A DNA stretch of 64,000 nucleotides from Paralvinella palmiformis (lineage: Eukaryota; Annelida; Polychaeta; Terebellida; Alvinellidae), in the NCBI GenBank assembly GCA_025642065.1, contig JAODUP010000315.1, forward strand, positions 20,001 through 84,000. The letters run 5' to 3'. Both the position numbers and the translations under genes were made by a program. The notes beneath the pieces were generated by a model. It was not told where the DNA came from and ran no database searches. It saw only the letters and a list, made by a program, of their open reading frames with translations. Shown one piece after another: positions 47,412 through 59,499 of the stretch. How positions within the stretch are numbered: the stretch's first letter is position 1; the number at the start of each line of letters is the position of its first letter.

Positions 47412-47585
47412 AAGACTCAGTTGTTCCAATGGTGCAGCGGTTTGAGCACTGCAGCGCAAACCTCCGGGTTGTGGATTCTAATCTAGCCCATACCTGTGTT
47501 TGAGAAACGTGCTTCACTACTCAGCTGTATGTCCCCAGCTGTGACAGTCATCGATGCTAAGCAATTCAGCTCAAAGGACCCGTGG
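47412..47585 (+). repeat. S3 SINE
   Basis: gttgttccaatggtgcagc, gcaaacctccgggttgtgg, cctgtgtttgagaaac, cagctgtatgtccccagctg, gatgctaagcaattcagctc. This is the most complete S3 copy on the plus strand. Confidence 0.78.
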
Positions 47586-49207
47586 ACCACCGCTTTGTTA
47601 ATGTAATTATATATGTACGTGTCGGTTGTACCCCACCGCTCCTCCCATTAACTGGCCGCATTGTCCCAGGCCCTTCACATTACTTGGGACAGTCCTGTAT
47701 GCAAATGTATCATGAAATATTGCGAACTGATTGGCGACGAGGAAGCAGCTAGTTTATTAGTTTTGTTGATAAAAACCTCGGTCCTACTATTTTAGCGTAG
47801 TTCTGTAGACGGAAACAGTTACACCATTGGTAAATCTGGTGCTAAAAGATGTTAATTCTTGGGCATGGTTGGTGGCGATTACAGGACCAAGATAATCGAT
47901 TACGATTACTTGAGAATACTATGATTACGATTACATTCATTTCGAATGTAATCGATTACGATTGTGATTAGATTGTAAAGTAATCATGTTTACAATCATG
48001 AATACGATGTTTATTCTTCAGAGGGTTTTTTGTTTATATTCAGATGTCGGTTGAATTCCTCTTTGCAGTAATGCCAATAACATGTGCCTCAGAGCAGCAG
48101 CAAATATAAAAACAGATGTAGCAGATGTAGTAGAAATACAGGATGGTTAATTGTGTTTTGTATAGCCGTCAGGTACTGTTAGGATGTTTCATGCCATAAT
48201 GTTTAATGGGTTTAGTATAATAAGGTTTTTCACTGATTGCGTTCATTCACCTCGTGAAGTTGGTTAATATAATATCAGTGTTTCTTTCACTCGTTGGTGT
48301 TGTATTGTATAATTGTAGGGATTTCTTTGTGGAAACCTTAAAAATATAGCTGTCTGTGGAAATAAAACTTTAACAATTGATTTTCTATCAGTAAAAAGAC
48401 AGTCTTACTGTGATGGATGTTCAATTTATGGCTAGTTGTTTTTTTCACTCGATGTGAAGATGGGGAATATTTTATGGCAAATGTGATCTTTGTATTCTGT
48501 GTAGAGTGAAAATATTTTGATGTGCTGTAACATGGTTTAAAACATGTTGAGGATACAAAATATCATTGTGTGTGTGTTTTGAATTTATTTTGTTAGTTGG
48601 TATTAGTGTATATAGCTGTTACTGCAGATTGGCTGTTAGCCATTGTTATATTGATGAAATGGGCAATATGCTAAACTAATTATAAATTCTTCCAATAATA
48701 TTATGTGTGAGACCATTGTTAGAAGAGCTAACATGTTTACTCAGCATAAGATGTGAACAATTAAAACATCGCTGTTCATTTCAATCTTGGCAGAGTCAGC
48801 CGGTGCCAAATTAAATGGTCGCCTGTTATTTAACAAAAAGTTTAATAAACCTCATTTCTAGGTTAAAACTGGAGGAATGACTGAGTTTGATGTTTCCGTC
48901 CAGTGCTGCTTAAAAAAATGGGTGAACTTCACGCAAACACGGGTATGAGTTGGATTCGACTCCTGACGTGGCAATTTTGCGAGGCACTGCTCCAACTACT
49001 ACACTAAGAGCATTCAATGTTCAAGCAGAAATTACGTTTGGCTAGCTTTAGCCTTTAGGCCAAATTAGAGTGAAGTACCGGTAATAGGTTGAATGTGCAT
49101 TAACCAAATTTTGTTAGCCGTTTCTTCAACAAACGTCAGAATAAAAGTATTGTTGGTAACTTTATTATCACATGGATTACGATATATATAATATGTGTGT
49201 GTGTGTA

Positions 49208-49211
49208 TGTA

Positions 49212-49265
<54 letters not shown>
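49208..49265. repeat. (TA)n microsatellite
   Basis: Long TA array preceded by a short (GT)n. Confidence 0.92.
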
Positions 49266-49266
<1 letters not shown>

Positions 49267-49792
49267 CTTTAGTTTTATTCACACTGTCCAATACAACATT
49301 CACCAGTTTTCATTCTGTAAAGTTACTAAGTTCTTTGTAACATCATACTGATCTAGATGATTTCTTTGATTCCATCCCATTAAAGATTGGCGTATGGTGG
49401 TACTATGGTAGTCCGTAATGTTATTTAACATTTTCTCACATTGTACTGCTGACAAGCAGTACTTACTGGAACATTGCTGAAAATAAACAGGATCTATTAA
49501 CAGTAGCCACTAAATGAACTCAGCAGGTAGACTAATGCCAAATATTTACAGCGTTAGTTACCTAGGTAAACTATGTTAACTGTTTACTTGACGAAGAGGC
49601 TTAATAACTCAATTATCACTCCACCCACCCATCCATCCACCGAACAAGAACAATTAATAATTATAATGCTGCCAAAACTACCTTAGGCAAGGAGAAGCTC
49701 ATTTCTACAGAATAATAACTTTTCAGTTATTATTGACCGCATACATTGTACATTTATTCTGTTAGGCATCTGCTGATTTCAGTAAGATGTAT

Positions 49793-49796
<4 letters not shown>

Positions 49797-49844
<48 letters not shown>

Positions 49845-49861
49845 TATATATATATATATAT
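49797..49861. repeat. (TA)n microsatellite
   Basis: TA array with one AAAA interruption. Confidence 0.92.
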
Positions 49862-50702
49862 AAGATTCTATTAGTTTCAAAATAATGAACTGAACATATT
49901 CACTGCAAATAGTTCATAACTATGTCAGAGTTTGTCCATGAACAGTACGTCATTCGGTTTGGTATCAAAAAAGCAGGGTTGCCTGGTAAATACCATGCCG
50001 AAAATATTGCCAATTACCCTGCTGTCCAATACTCTTCAGGTGGTAAATACTAGGAGTACTGGGAAATACAAATGATGGCCTCTGATTAATGGGAGTTCTG
50101 TTTTCCTCTGGCACCTGGAATACTATATTAAGCTAATGCTTGGTTGTAAGTACTTTAAAATCGGTGTTACTCGTACACGTGTACTTCGTTAAGTACACTT
50201 TAGTACGGTAAGATCGGAAGCAAGACCTTTTTTTCTTCAAATTTCTACCACACCAAAAAAATCCTATGCAGAATACCGATGTAATCACCTAGACGCTGTC
50301 ATTGTAAACAACAAACCCAATATTTACGTTTAAACGATTATTGGTTTATCAGTTAGATAATCGTCAAATACTCTGATGTAGTTAAACCCAGTCCTGCTTG
50401 GATTTAACCCCGGGTTAAACTGGTAGAATCCACATCACCAACCGTCCCTTAGCTCGTTAAGGCCGACCATGGTCTTATGCGTAATTAAATTATTGTGTAC
50501 AGATACAATAATAATAATAAAATAAGAGTAGTGGCTTAGCCGTCTCCACTAATTGTTGAGAGCACGTATGAATAAATTATCATCTTGTCCATCAAATTAA
50601 ATTGGACACAAAATATTATTTCTATTAGATTTGTATCAAAAAGGTTTAAAATATTAAAATAGAGTTCCCTTAAGAATACCAAACCAGTATAGATATTAGT
50701 TT

Positions 50703-50705
<3 letters not shown>

Positions 50706-50740
<35 letters not shown>
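50706..50740. repeat. (TA)n microsatellite
   Basis: TA array in presumed endophilin intron 1. Confidence 0.9.
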
Positions 50741-50742
<2 letters not shown>

Positions 50743-51563
50743 TTAGCCAAACCCTGGGCGTAAGGTTATGCTAGGTATTACCAATATTTAAATATAATGT
50801 AGACATATTTCATATTATGTTGTCAGGTTTTTGTCGACCTTGTGATATATATATACACGTTTCCTTCCTTCCTGTGGCTTTAAGTTCTGTTTGGCCCCTG
50901 ATATGGTGATATTTGATCAAAGCTCGTGATAAATCACGCTGTGTAATGTGCCGTAATGTCGAACACCGCCCCCCCCCCCACACACACACACAATAATAAT
51001 GGCCAGTCTAGTCAGTCGGGTGGTCGTCAAAGACTTCTCAGAACGTCAGCGTCAGTCGCTCAGGTCGGTGGCCGGTTCATTATTATGCCAAATATAGAAG
51101 GAGACCACTCGTTTCCTAGCCAGTGTGTGTGTGTTGCTTTAATTATTCGGCGTGTCCAGGTTATGTTGCTTTTGTTGTTTTATAGATTAGTTGCCCCGGG
51201 TTCGGATCCCGACTGGCTCGGTGCTCGTTTTCTGTGTTATTAATGAAGCAATCAGCGGCCCATGAAGTGCCTCGGTAGGTTCCTAAGTGTTCAGCGGTTG
51301 ATGGTGGTTGATGGCTGTTATACGGTCCCGTTCCTTAAGAAGGCGGCCATGTTTTATTGCCCAGTTTCCAGAGGATGTGGTCCCGGGCTCCTCCAGTCTG
51401 ATGGTTTAGCCGTCTTTGGTGTCGGGGTCTTAGTTTTAGTTAGCTGAGACTGTGCAACTGTAACAGTTAGGATTTAGGCTTAATGGAAGTCCATCAACTT
51501 GGGAGTACTTTTTTTTTCTTCTTCTCTTTAGGCCCCTTTATACCCATATATCAATGGGAGTAC

Positions 51564-51910
51564 GGACAGTTGCTCATCCGGGCACTTGCTCACCAAGCAA
51601 ATTGAAAAAGTGGACACTTGCTCACCAAGCAAATTGAAAAAGTGGACACTTGCTCACCAGTAAATTTTTAATCATTAATGAGAATTTTTTTTTTAAATTA
51701 AATGATTTTTAATTCAGAAATATATTTCTTAGTATCCTATTCCCTATATAATTATTGGTGTGAATGTTACCAATTATGAGCGAATTAAAGTTAAATATCA
51801 TTATGTGCATTTTTTTCTCATTAAAAATTCACTGGTGAGCAAGTGTCCACTTTTTCATTTGCTTGGTGAGCAAGTGTCCGGGTGAGCAACTGTCCGGTGA
51901 TCAACTGTCC
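51564..51910. mobile_element. MITE-like element with long terminal inverted repeats
   Basis: Both ends read inward as ggacagttg, then cacttgctcaccaagcaaa, then tgaaaaagtggacacttgct, then a match through tttttaat. Arms are about 100 nt (51564-51690 and 51811-51910) around an AT-rich core. The left arm carries an extra tandem copy of about 32 nt; the right end repeats ggacagttg at its tip. A 3-bp tac on each side (51561-51563, 51911-51913) may be the target duplication. No ORF. Confidence 0.85.
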
Positions 51911-52084
51911 TACACCCGGTTTAGTATCCTTATATACCTAGGTCGGAGGCTGTGTTATTGTGTATGTTTCTAAGATGGCGAAGTGCCGAGTGTCTGGTTG
52001 ACCAAATGGTCATCACCCGTAAATGTTTCGGTTTAGTGACTTAGAGCAATCTAATGTGTAACGGTGTTGTCGTAACTGCATTGT

Positions 52085-52300
52085 AAAAATACCGGTCGGC
52101 ACTCGACAGAGGGCACTCGTAGAGCGCAGTTGGTCGCGTACACTAGGCCGTCGACCAACGGAGAGCAGAGTTCGGAACCCTGCGTCATCCGCGTCCTGGG
52201 GATGTTTCATCCGATCATCTCGTTTCCGCCCGATATATCCCGCACGAGACCGACACCAATCTGAGCCCGCCTTTGCTACGAATCCAGTGTGTGACTAGCC
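52085..52300 (+). repeat. S5 SINE-like repeat
   Basis: agagcgcagttggtcgcgta resembles a tRNA A-box region and gagttcggaaccctg a B box. Then cgtcctggggatgtttcatc, and cgatcatctcgtttcc. It matches 9775-9925 and, inverted, 52425-52500. Confidence 0.55.
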
Positions 52301-52424
52301 CGGTGCCATTTAAACAGTACTGTCAGCTATAGAAGTTTAAATAGCAGCACAGACATCGGATCTGAAGCTGTGTGTCCCAGGATTACAAAACGACCAAATG
52401 TTTTTTTGGTTAGTCCGAGATTGG

Positions 52425-52500
52425 AGCCTGGTGTTCGTCCGGGATACGGGAACGATCATGAAATGAGATGACCAGATGAAACATCCCCGAGATGGCTATG
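52425..52500 (-). repeat. S5 fragment, inverted relative to the neighbouring copy
   Basis: On the minus strand: tcggggatgtttcatctgg, tcatctcatttcatgatcg. Similar to 52195-52240 in the opposite orientation. Confidence 0.5.
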
Positions 52501-53046
52501 ATCAGTGTGGTTTTGTTAGAAGCCCGGAGACCCGGCCTCATTCGACGCGCCCGCTCTCAAGTAGAGAGACCCGGCTACTTTTGGTTTCCAATGCCAATGA
52601 GACGCCGCTTTGTGCCATCGTAGGCCTTTCAGGCCTAGCTTGAATACCGCTCTCTGGTGCCCGGATGCTCTGGTGTTCTACTCAGAACGGGGCCATACAT
52701 TGGCTAATTGAGGCCCAACAATATCTGACTCTGGTATTTTTGTCCCCAACCTCCCTATATCTACTTCATTTCTTAACAAAGCCATTGTATGATTGTTTAA
52801 AACCGGTTAGATTAAACCTCCACTAACATAAAACGTATACTCGTACAGTAGTCTGTGGAGTGTTGTATGTGGTCTGCGTCAAAATCTCATAGTTTTATTA
52901 GAAATCTGTTCCGGGGGGGGGGGCCTCACGTTTAGTTATAATACAAAGTGATGCCCGAGAAATGATTACCAGTTTCATATAAGAAGACCAACTTCGGTGT
53001 CATCGTAGACAGTAGATTATTTGTCAGAAATACTTCCTGGAAAATA

Positions 53047-53111
53047 GGCGGCCCATTTGACCTACCATGTGCATAAAAGTGGCCGTAAAACATTAATCAT
53101 CATCATCATCT
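53047..53111 (+). repeat. 5'-truncated S1 insertion with 9-bp target duplication
   Basis: Only the S1 end (cccatttgacctaccatgtg to the catcatcatc tail) is present, flanked by tggaaaata at 53038-53046 and 53112-53120. It starts at nearly the same S1 position as the copy at 24336. Confidence 0.88.
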
Positions 53112-54372
53112 TGGAAAATATGGAGTTTGATAAATCAGCATTAATGTCTTGAGAATAAGATCATACGAGACTTACTATCAGTAGTTCTGTACGTGTGTGA
53201 TAAATACGCCACATTTCGCAATAGTTATACATAAAAATTATTGTTAAGTCCTAGGTTTTAGAATAAGATCTTCGGTATTCTGTTTTAGATGTGTGTGTAT
53301 GTGTCGTTGGGGGGGGGGGGGGGTAATTTCAAGGAAATATAGTTTTAAAAAGTGTCTGAACAAAATTTGCACCAAAAAATGTATAACAACGTTACTTCCT
53401 AGTTAATAGTCATCAAACTAATTCATGACTAATATATTCTATACCAACATACTGGTATATCAGGCATTGAATTATATTAGCATCACGATTTAGTCTGTCT
53501 AAATTTAGTGGTTCGGCGAATTGTAAGTTTTTTAATTACTATTATTAAAGATTGCGATTTAAAAGGATCCACAACGGCATGGCTTCCTGGCAGCGATATA
53601 GCCAGGTGTAACGATGTTCCGTAATAATAATGCTCACGTTTTGCTAGAGCTATCGCCGTGGATGGGAATTTTTTCCCACATAAGTACCCATACCGGGACT
53701 AATCCTTCCGAAGGATGGCGTCTGGCTTTGTTAACTTGACGAGGTGTTTTGTTCACCGGGCTGCTATAAGAGCCTTATAGGTGTGACAAGCTGGACACTT
53801 CATTAGACAGGTAGCGCAGGTATTACCGGCTGTGTTAGCTAGGTGCTGGTGGTAGCGTTGTCTAGGTGGCAACGTCCACCGGGTAGCACAATATTCAGAC
53901 TTTGGCGAGGGAAATTGACCCGGTATTTAAGCCGGCTCAGGTGTAGACGTGGTTTCAGGATGTGATGTAACCACGAAGGACGGTGATTCCTTATCGATGT
54001 GATATGCGGCGTCAGTGTGTGTGTGGGTGTGGATAACAAAAATAAAATAGACAGATAACGGGAGTGGCTTGGACTACTGCCAAAACGTCCGATGTGTTGG
54101 CGTTATCTTATAGCGTTCTTTTCACGATTGTTTATAGGTAAAGTGTGTCTGTGTCACACTCTTCAAATGATGAGTCAGAACCGCCCGTCAGCGGACGAGC
54201 GTCGTGTGACACATAGACGAGGTGATTGATATTAGCCCAAAATACGGTCATGTCTCAGGTGTATGTCGTGATAGGTGTCGGGTTTTTGTCAAGTTCGCGA
54301 TTCGTTTGTTTTATTTATAGACAGTTTACTGGACACCACGAACAATGATCGCTGTTGAATGCTGTTATTGAT

Positions 54373-54574
54373 GATGGGTCCACGGTTCAACGATCTCCGG
54401 GTTAAAACAGCTCGACTCGAAAAATGCTCTGACATCATTGGCGTCAGTTATTTGTCACAATGTGGCAATTGTTTGTCATCCTTTCTCTTGTTCTACCATT
54501 TACAAAATGGCTCTTCATTCGCAAAAGAATGACCCACCTGATTTGCTTCTATGCTTCTGTTGGAATGCTGGCAA

Positions 54575-54623
<49 letters not shown>

Positions 54624-54934
54624 GTTTTATGTTGCGATATATATACCCAGTCAGGACAAATGTCACGTTATCAAACATTTAAAATATATATATATGTGTG
54701 TGTGTTTGTGTGTGGTTGCCACCATTCCAACGGATGGGTCCACGGTTCAACGATCTCCGGGTTAAAATAGCTCGACTCGAAAAATACTCTGACATCATTG
54801 GCGTCAGTTATTTGTCACAATGTGGCAATTGTTTGTCATCCTTTCTCTTGTTCTACCATTTACAAAATGGCTCTTCATTCGCAAAAGAATGACCCACCTG
54901 ATTTGCTTCTATGCTTCTGTTGGAATGCTGGCAA

Positions 54935-54983
<49 letters not shown>

Positions 54984-55118
54984 GTTTTATGTTGCGATAT
55001 ATATACCCAGTCAGGACAAATGTCACGTTATCAAACATAAAACTTATATATATAGGTGTGTGTGTTTGTGTGTGTGTGTGGTTGCCACCATTCCAACGGA
55101 TGGGTCCACGGTTCAACT
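54373..55118. repeat. Tandem duplication of about 360 bp with internal (TA)n
   Basis: Two near-identical units start at about 54373 and 54732, with a third partial start at about 55098 (gatgggtccacggttcaac). Each has a (TA)n array (54576-54617, 54936-54977) and a (GT)n run. Differences seen are a few substitutions plus a short indel near the (GT)n. The overlapping ORFs are products of the repeat, not genes. Confidence 0.93.
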
Positions 55119-55149
55119 CTTTTGAAATGAAGAAATCTGTAAATATTAT

Positions 55150-55197
<48 letters not shown>
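55150..55197. repeat. (TA)n microsatellite
   Basis: Third TA array just past the tandem duplication. It is bracketed by a short inverted repeat: aaatattatg on the left and cataatattt on the right. Confidence 0.9.
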
Positions 55198-55199
<2 letters not shown>

Positions 55200-56409
55200 G
55201 TCCCATAATATTTACACGATTCATGTTGCGAGATTTATCCTGTTAGGACAAATGTCACGTCATCAAACATAAAACTTCGATTATTGACAAACATCGAGCT
55301 GATGGCAATAATTCGATGAAAATGTTCATTTTATGATGTCATGATAAATCACCGTGTCAGACCCAAACGGTTGGTTATAGCAGCTGACATAATACTTCAC
55401 GTATCAGTAGATATTTCTACCTGTTCAGCTTCGGGGCCAGATTTCCTTTCCAGAAAGCCTTTCTTCACACGACTATTGGGTTGATTGCACTTATTAGGGT
55501 TTCCACTCATTCCTGGAGTAATTTTACTGACGTTGTCGAACCACACAAAGAAATAGCGGAGCTGCCTTACTATAAAACCTGTCTAGTATTTCCAGGTGAT
55601 AGTCACCACTTCGTACTTTGGCCCAAGTAGACATACAGGTTCTGGGTAAATAGGTAACACGCTTCACTGAACACTAACTCCCGTATAGTGTTTTATGCAA
55701 TAAAATATCAAATGTACATCTTTTAGTTGGCCTTCGACGAGTTGTGAATTAACCGTAAAAATATGAAACGGCGTTTATTTCTCTATAATTAATACCTTCT
55801 GACCACGTTATTGCTTCATAGGTGTGTATATGTGTGTGTATATGTGTGTGTAATACAATAGTTTATTTATTTCATTAATGAATTCATCATTGGTAATTTA
55901 TTATCTAATAACCTCATAGTACACTGACCCACTTAATGTATACCTTGTCTGTAGTTCAGAATAATATAACATTTGGGGTGTTAAATGTTTCAATTAATGA
56001 AACCCATCACTCAAAAAGCTTTGGCCCAGTGGCGGTACCAGTATTCCGGGTATTATTTAATTAACGTAGAAACACGCCAACTTGCTGCCCGAGATACCCG
56101 ACGAGAGATCCACGGCTCCGACCTAAGTGCTATGTTAACTAACCCTGGACACTCCCAAACACGACCGCGGCAGCTGTTGTAACAACGGTTTAAATGGACG
56201 AGGGCCGTTGTCGTCGTTGTTTTAAAACGGAAGAAATGTCAAGCGTCTAGAGTCGAAGGCCAACCCGGCAACAGGTTAGCGGGGCGAGTTGTCTGGTTGA
56301 GTTATTGGAGAGAGGCAGGCGTGGCCGTGGTCGACTGGCAGCCTTTGTGTGTAACACTAGGTCGGATGGTCTCCAACACTGTTGTGGATATGCTCCATTG
56401 ATTACGGCC

Positions 56410-56438
56410 GTGTGTGTGTGTGTGTGTGTGTGTGTGTC
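56410..56438. repeat. (GT)n microsatellite
   Basis: GT array in presumed endophilin intron 1. Confidence 0.9.
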
Positions 56439-56625
56439 TGGTATTGTGTTCGGTTCTATATGTGACCGGTGTTTTATGCAGCAGCCAGCAAACACACCTA
56501 AAAGCTCGTCTTTGATAGATGTGTGTCTTATTACCACTCTGTAGACTGTCCATTAATGCAGCACTTACTGAAAGTTCATATTTACGACTTATCCTAGGAC
56601 CTAGTTTTGTCAGAATTGTATGCTG

Positions 56626-56630
<5 letters not shown>

Positions 56631-56669
<39 letters not shown>
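56631..56669. repeat. (TA)n microsatellite
   Basis: TA array in presumed endophilin intron 1. Confidence 0.9.
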
Positions 56670-56674
<5 letters not shown>

Positions 56675-56726
56675 GTCATGTGATCAATATGCCCGATAAG
56701 TTTGTGATTTCATCCTTTTGAAGGGC

Positions 56727-56857
56727 GGTGCTTCTGTAACTCAGTTAAAAGCGTACTGTAACGTGGACTCCTAGTTCGTGGGATCTAAATGAATCTCGAC
56801 ATGGGCTTATCGCTCAATTAGCCTACCACGTGCACAAAAGTGGCCGTAAAACATGCT
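56727..56857 (+). repeat. S1 SINE, degenerate copy
   Basis: Weak head, aatctcgacatgggc, then a deletion of much of the central domain, then attagcctaccacgtgcaca and tggccgtaaaacat. Confidence 0.65.
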
Positions 56858-58063
56858 AACATCCTTGGGATCTAATTTCGAGGGTTACCCAGATCTCTGT
56901 TGGTTTTAACCGTCTCATTTCATTTCCACAAGCAATAGACCCTCAGCCACGTCGTGTCCGAGGTGTAGCTAATGTCGAGGCTAGGGTAAAACACTCGGTC
57001 GCCGACTCTTCTTCCTCCCTCTTGGCTCTCGGGCTCTGCTCAGCTGACGGATGTTTTGATCAAAATGAACGCGATATTTACAAAGCCGATGTGATGTGAT
57101 AGTCGCGATTCGGCGTTGGGACTCCTCACTTGTTGACAATTTGATCTCGTACAATCGTAGCCTTTTGTGCTTTATAGCAGCAATACATTATGAAAAGCCG
57201 CTTAAATAGGACCCGCAACAAATTAGCTCATAATATTGTTCGTTTGCTTTTAATGTCTATATTTGTCGCGTGGTGTTATTTTTTATGTTGTGGACTGTCA
57301 ACTCTGTAATTCCTCATTTCCCGCAGGAGTATATTGCATACCCAGTTTCCTTCTCCAGTGCGCGCGGCCTTTTAGTCGATGGCATTGGTGTTGCTGTGTG
57401 AATATTATTCGCAAACAATATTAGTTTATATTCGAGCCGCCGATAGCAGCTGGTCCTGCAGTCGACGACAGGTATTAAAGCCCGAAACTTGCTTGCTTGT
57501 AGTTCAGAGAGTATCCCCCGAGCCCGAAACTCTAATCTCTGGGCGTTTTATACTTGCATCATAGCAGTCTGGAAACGAGACGGGTCTCTGGGTGGTAAAC
57601 AACATTGAGATAGATAGAGAAGATGAGAGATAATGCAACCATTATCTGGTTCTAAAAAGACCCCCGGTACTGTAGGGTAACATTTAAAATATCCAGTAGA
57701 TGATGGTATGTTTGTGTTCGGTTGAAGATTCTCCTGTATGGCGTTGCTAGTGTGGTATCAGTTAATTTATTTGATCCATGAGCTTAATGTGCTATGGCAG
57801 TTGGCGTTCGTGTTCTAAAACGAGGCTTCTGGACCAGCATCGGCCGGGGGGGGGGGATGTGGTTGTTTGGCTGTTTGCGTGTTCAAATAATTTCTCTCCC
57901 GTTGAAAGAGCTACTCACCCTTTAGGCATTAAAGACACAAATAATATTATGTTTTGTTGGGTGAGAAGGGCCATTTTGATGACTTGGGGAAGGATTTCGT
58001 GGGGCAAAGATTCCCAAGAATTGCGCTGTGCGTACGTGTACTTGTATGTGTGTGTTGCTTACC

Positions 58064-58064
<1 letters not shown>

Positions 58065-58107
<43 letters not shown>

Positions 58108-58416
58108 GTGCATGTTTATATAGCGCCAGAACCACGTAACCATGTTCTGAGGCGCTGTACAGTATTATTAACACTGACTGAGACCTGTTTCCACCCAGCA
58201 CCCATCTCAACTCCCAAGGGAGCATACAGCGCATGCTGCCATTATAGGCGCAACGCGTTGCTCAAACACATAGCCATCGCGTCCTGTCAGGTACTCATTT
58301 TTATGGACGAGCGAACCAGTCGCCACATGACAGCATTGCAGCACCCCGAGTCCCGAACCCGCGACCCTTCGGCTACGAGTCCTACGCTCTAACTAACTGC
58401 GCCATCACCCGCGGAT
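58065..58416 (-). repeat. S4 SINE, apparently full length, ending in (TA)n
   Basis: On the minus strand: tRNA head with A box (tggcgcagttagttagagcg) and B box (cgggttcgggactcg), a body of about 200 nt, then agcgcctcagaacatgg, ttctggcgctatataaac and a (TA)n tail at 58067-58105. It is the only S4 copy in the window. Confidence 0.8.
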
Positions 58417-59499
58417 GTCTCTTGCATAAACATGAACGTAGATTTGTTGCCATGATGGTTGTATGAACGATGAGAGTACACGGTCAGACTGGGACAGAAT
58501 GCAGTACTGGGTGATTTTTTAAAAATATTTCTGGGACTATGCGGTTATGATGTAAGCTTCGACCGTTGGCGGGCCTGCGTCGCCCCCCATTAAGATAACG
58601 CTCACTGAGGATACCGTCTTAAACTAGGTCGTGGATTAGACGTAATGCTCCAAACAGGTATGACGATGTGATGACGAGGGAATGACTCCAACCAATCTTA
58701 TAGCGTTTACTTCACTGTTATTCACTATTAGAGAGCAAGCGTTTCCTTGTTACACAATGTCTCTAGGTGGTATAGGGAGTCATTCTTTACAAGCTCTCTG
58801 TGTTCCTCTCTCTTTCTCTCTGTGTGTGTGTGCGTGTGTGTGCTTGCGTGAGCGTGCATTCGCGACAAAGCCATCGCCGATAAGAAGTCTTGCCAAAGGA
58901 CGACGGCTCGTTCGTTGCATACACGTCGAAACCAACTTAGCATCGAGCAGTGACTGCGGCTGGTTATTTCAGGATGGTAATTCTATTTGTTGGCTGTAAG
59001 GCACACTTCCCAGCGTCGGCGAGTCCTAAACGGGAGAAGGGCAAAAACCGAACAAATCCCGATGAGGTGATCATTCTTGTTGGGAGGACGCTCGTATTTC
59101 AGTTCGCCAATTATCCGGGTTAACACGTCCACAAAACATCATGACCAGCCTTGTCGGTTATTTATTCCCAGTCCCGAGTCATGTACTCGATTGGCGCCTG
59201 GAGACTTTCATGGCTATTTTGTTGTTTTGTTTTTGTGTCAGATTTAAACAACGAATACTCTATTCCATAATGGTACATGGATTTGACGGTGTTGGTGTAG
59301 GATTCCTGATGGTGGTCAGCTATTGGCTGAGCCTAACTACTCAGATCCGCCCATCCAGATTAATGATTCCGAAGTGCCGCGTAATTATATCTGCTGCATC
59401 CACCGCGCTGCTTCCGTACATTTGACATTGACAGAGTGAAGTATATCCATGTGTTTAACGACATTTCTGCTCTACTCTCCTCGCACATATTTTCAGTTT

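Larger units (their letters stand above)
40355..51000 (+). other. Presumed endophilin intron 1, proximal part
   Basis: No conserved exon was recognised. Holds S3, R1, S1 and S5 copies in 41.3-47.6 kb, and long (TA)n arrays at 49208-49265, 49797-49861 and 50706-50740. ORFs of 60-95 codons here show no family resemblance. The stretch 48000-49000 holds nothing I recognise. Confidence 0.6.

Noticed and set aside
54438..55246. Six overlapping ORFs of 60-123 codons on both strands
   Set aside because: They are translations of the tandem duplication and its (TA)n/(GT)n arrays.
57778..58392. 204-codon ORF on the + strand
   Set aside because: It runs through a (TA)n array (IYIYIY) and the whole S4 SINE in antisense, and its protein has no family features.
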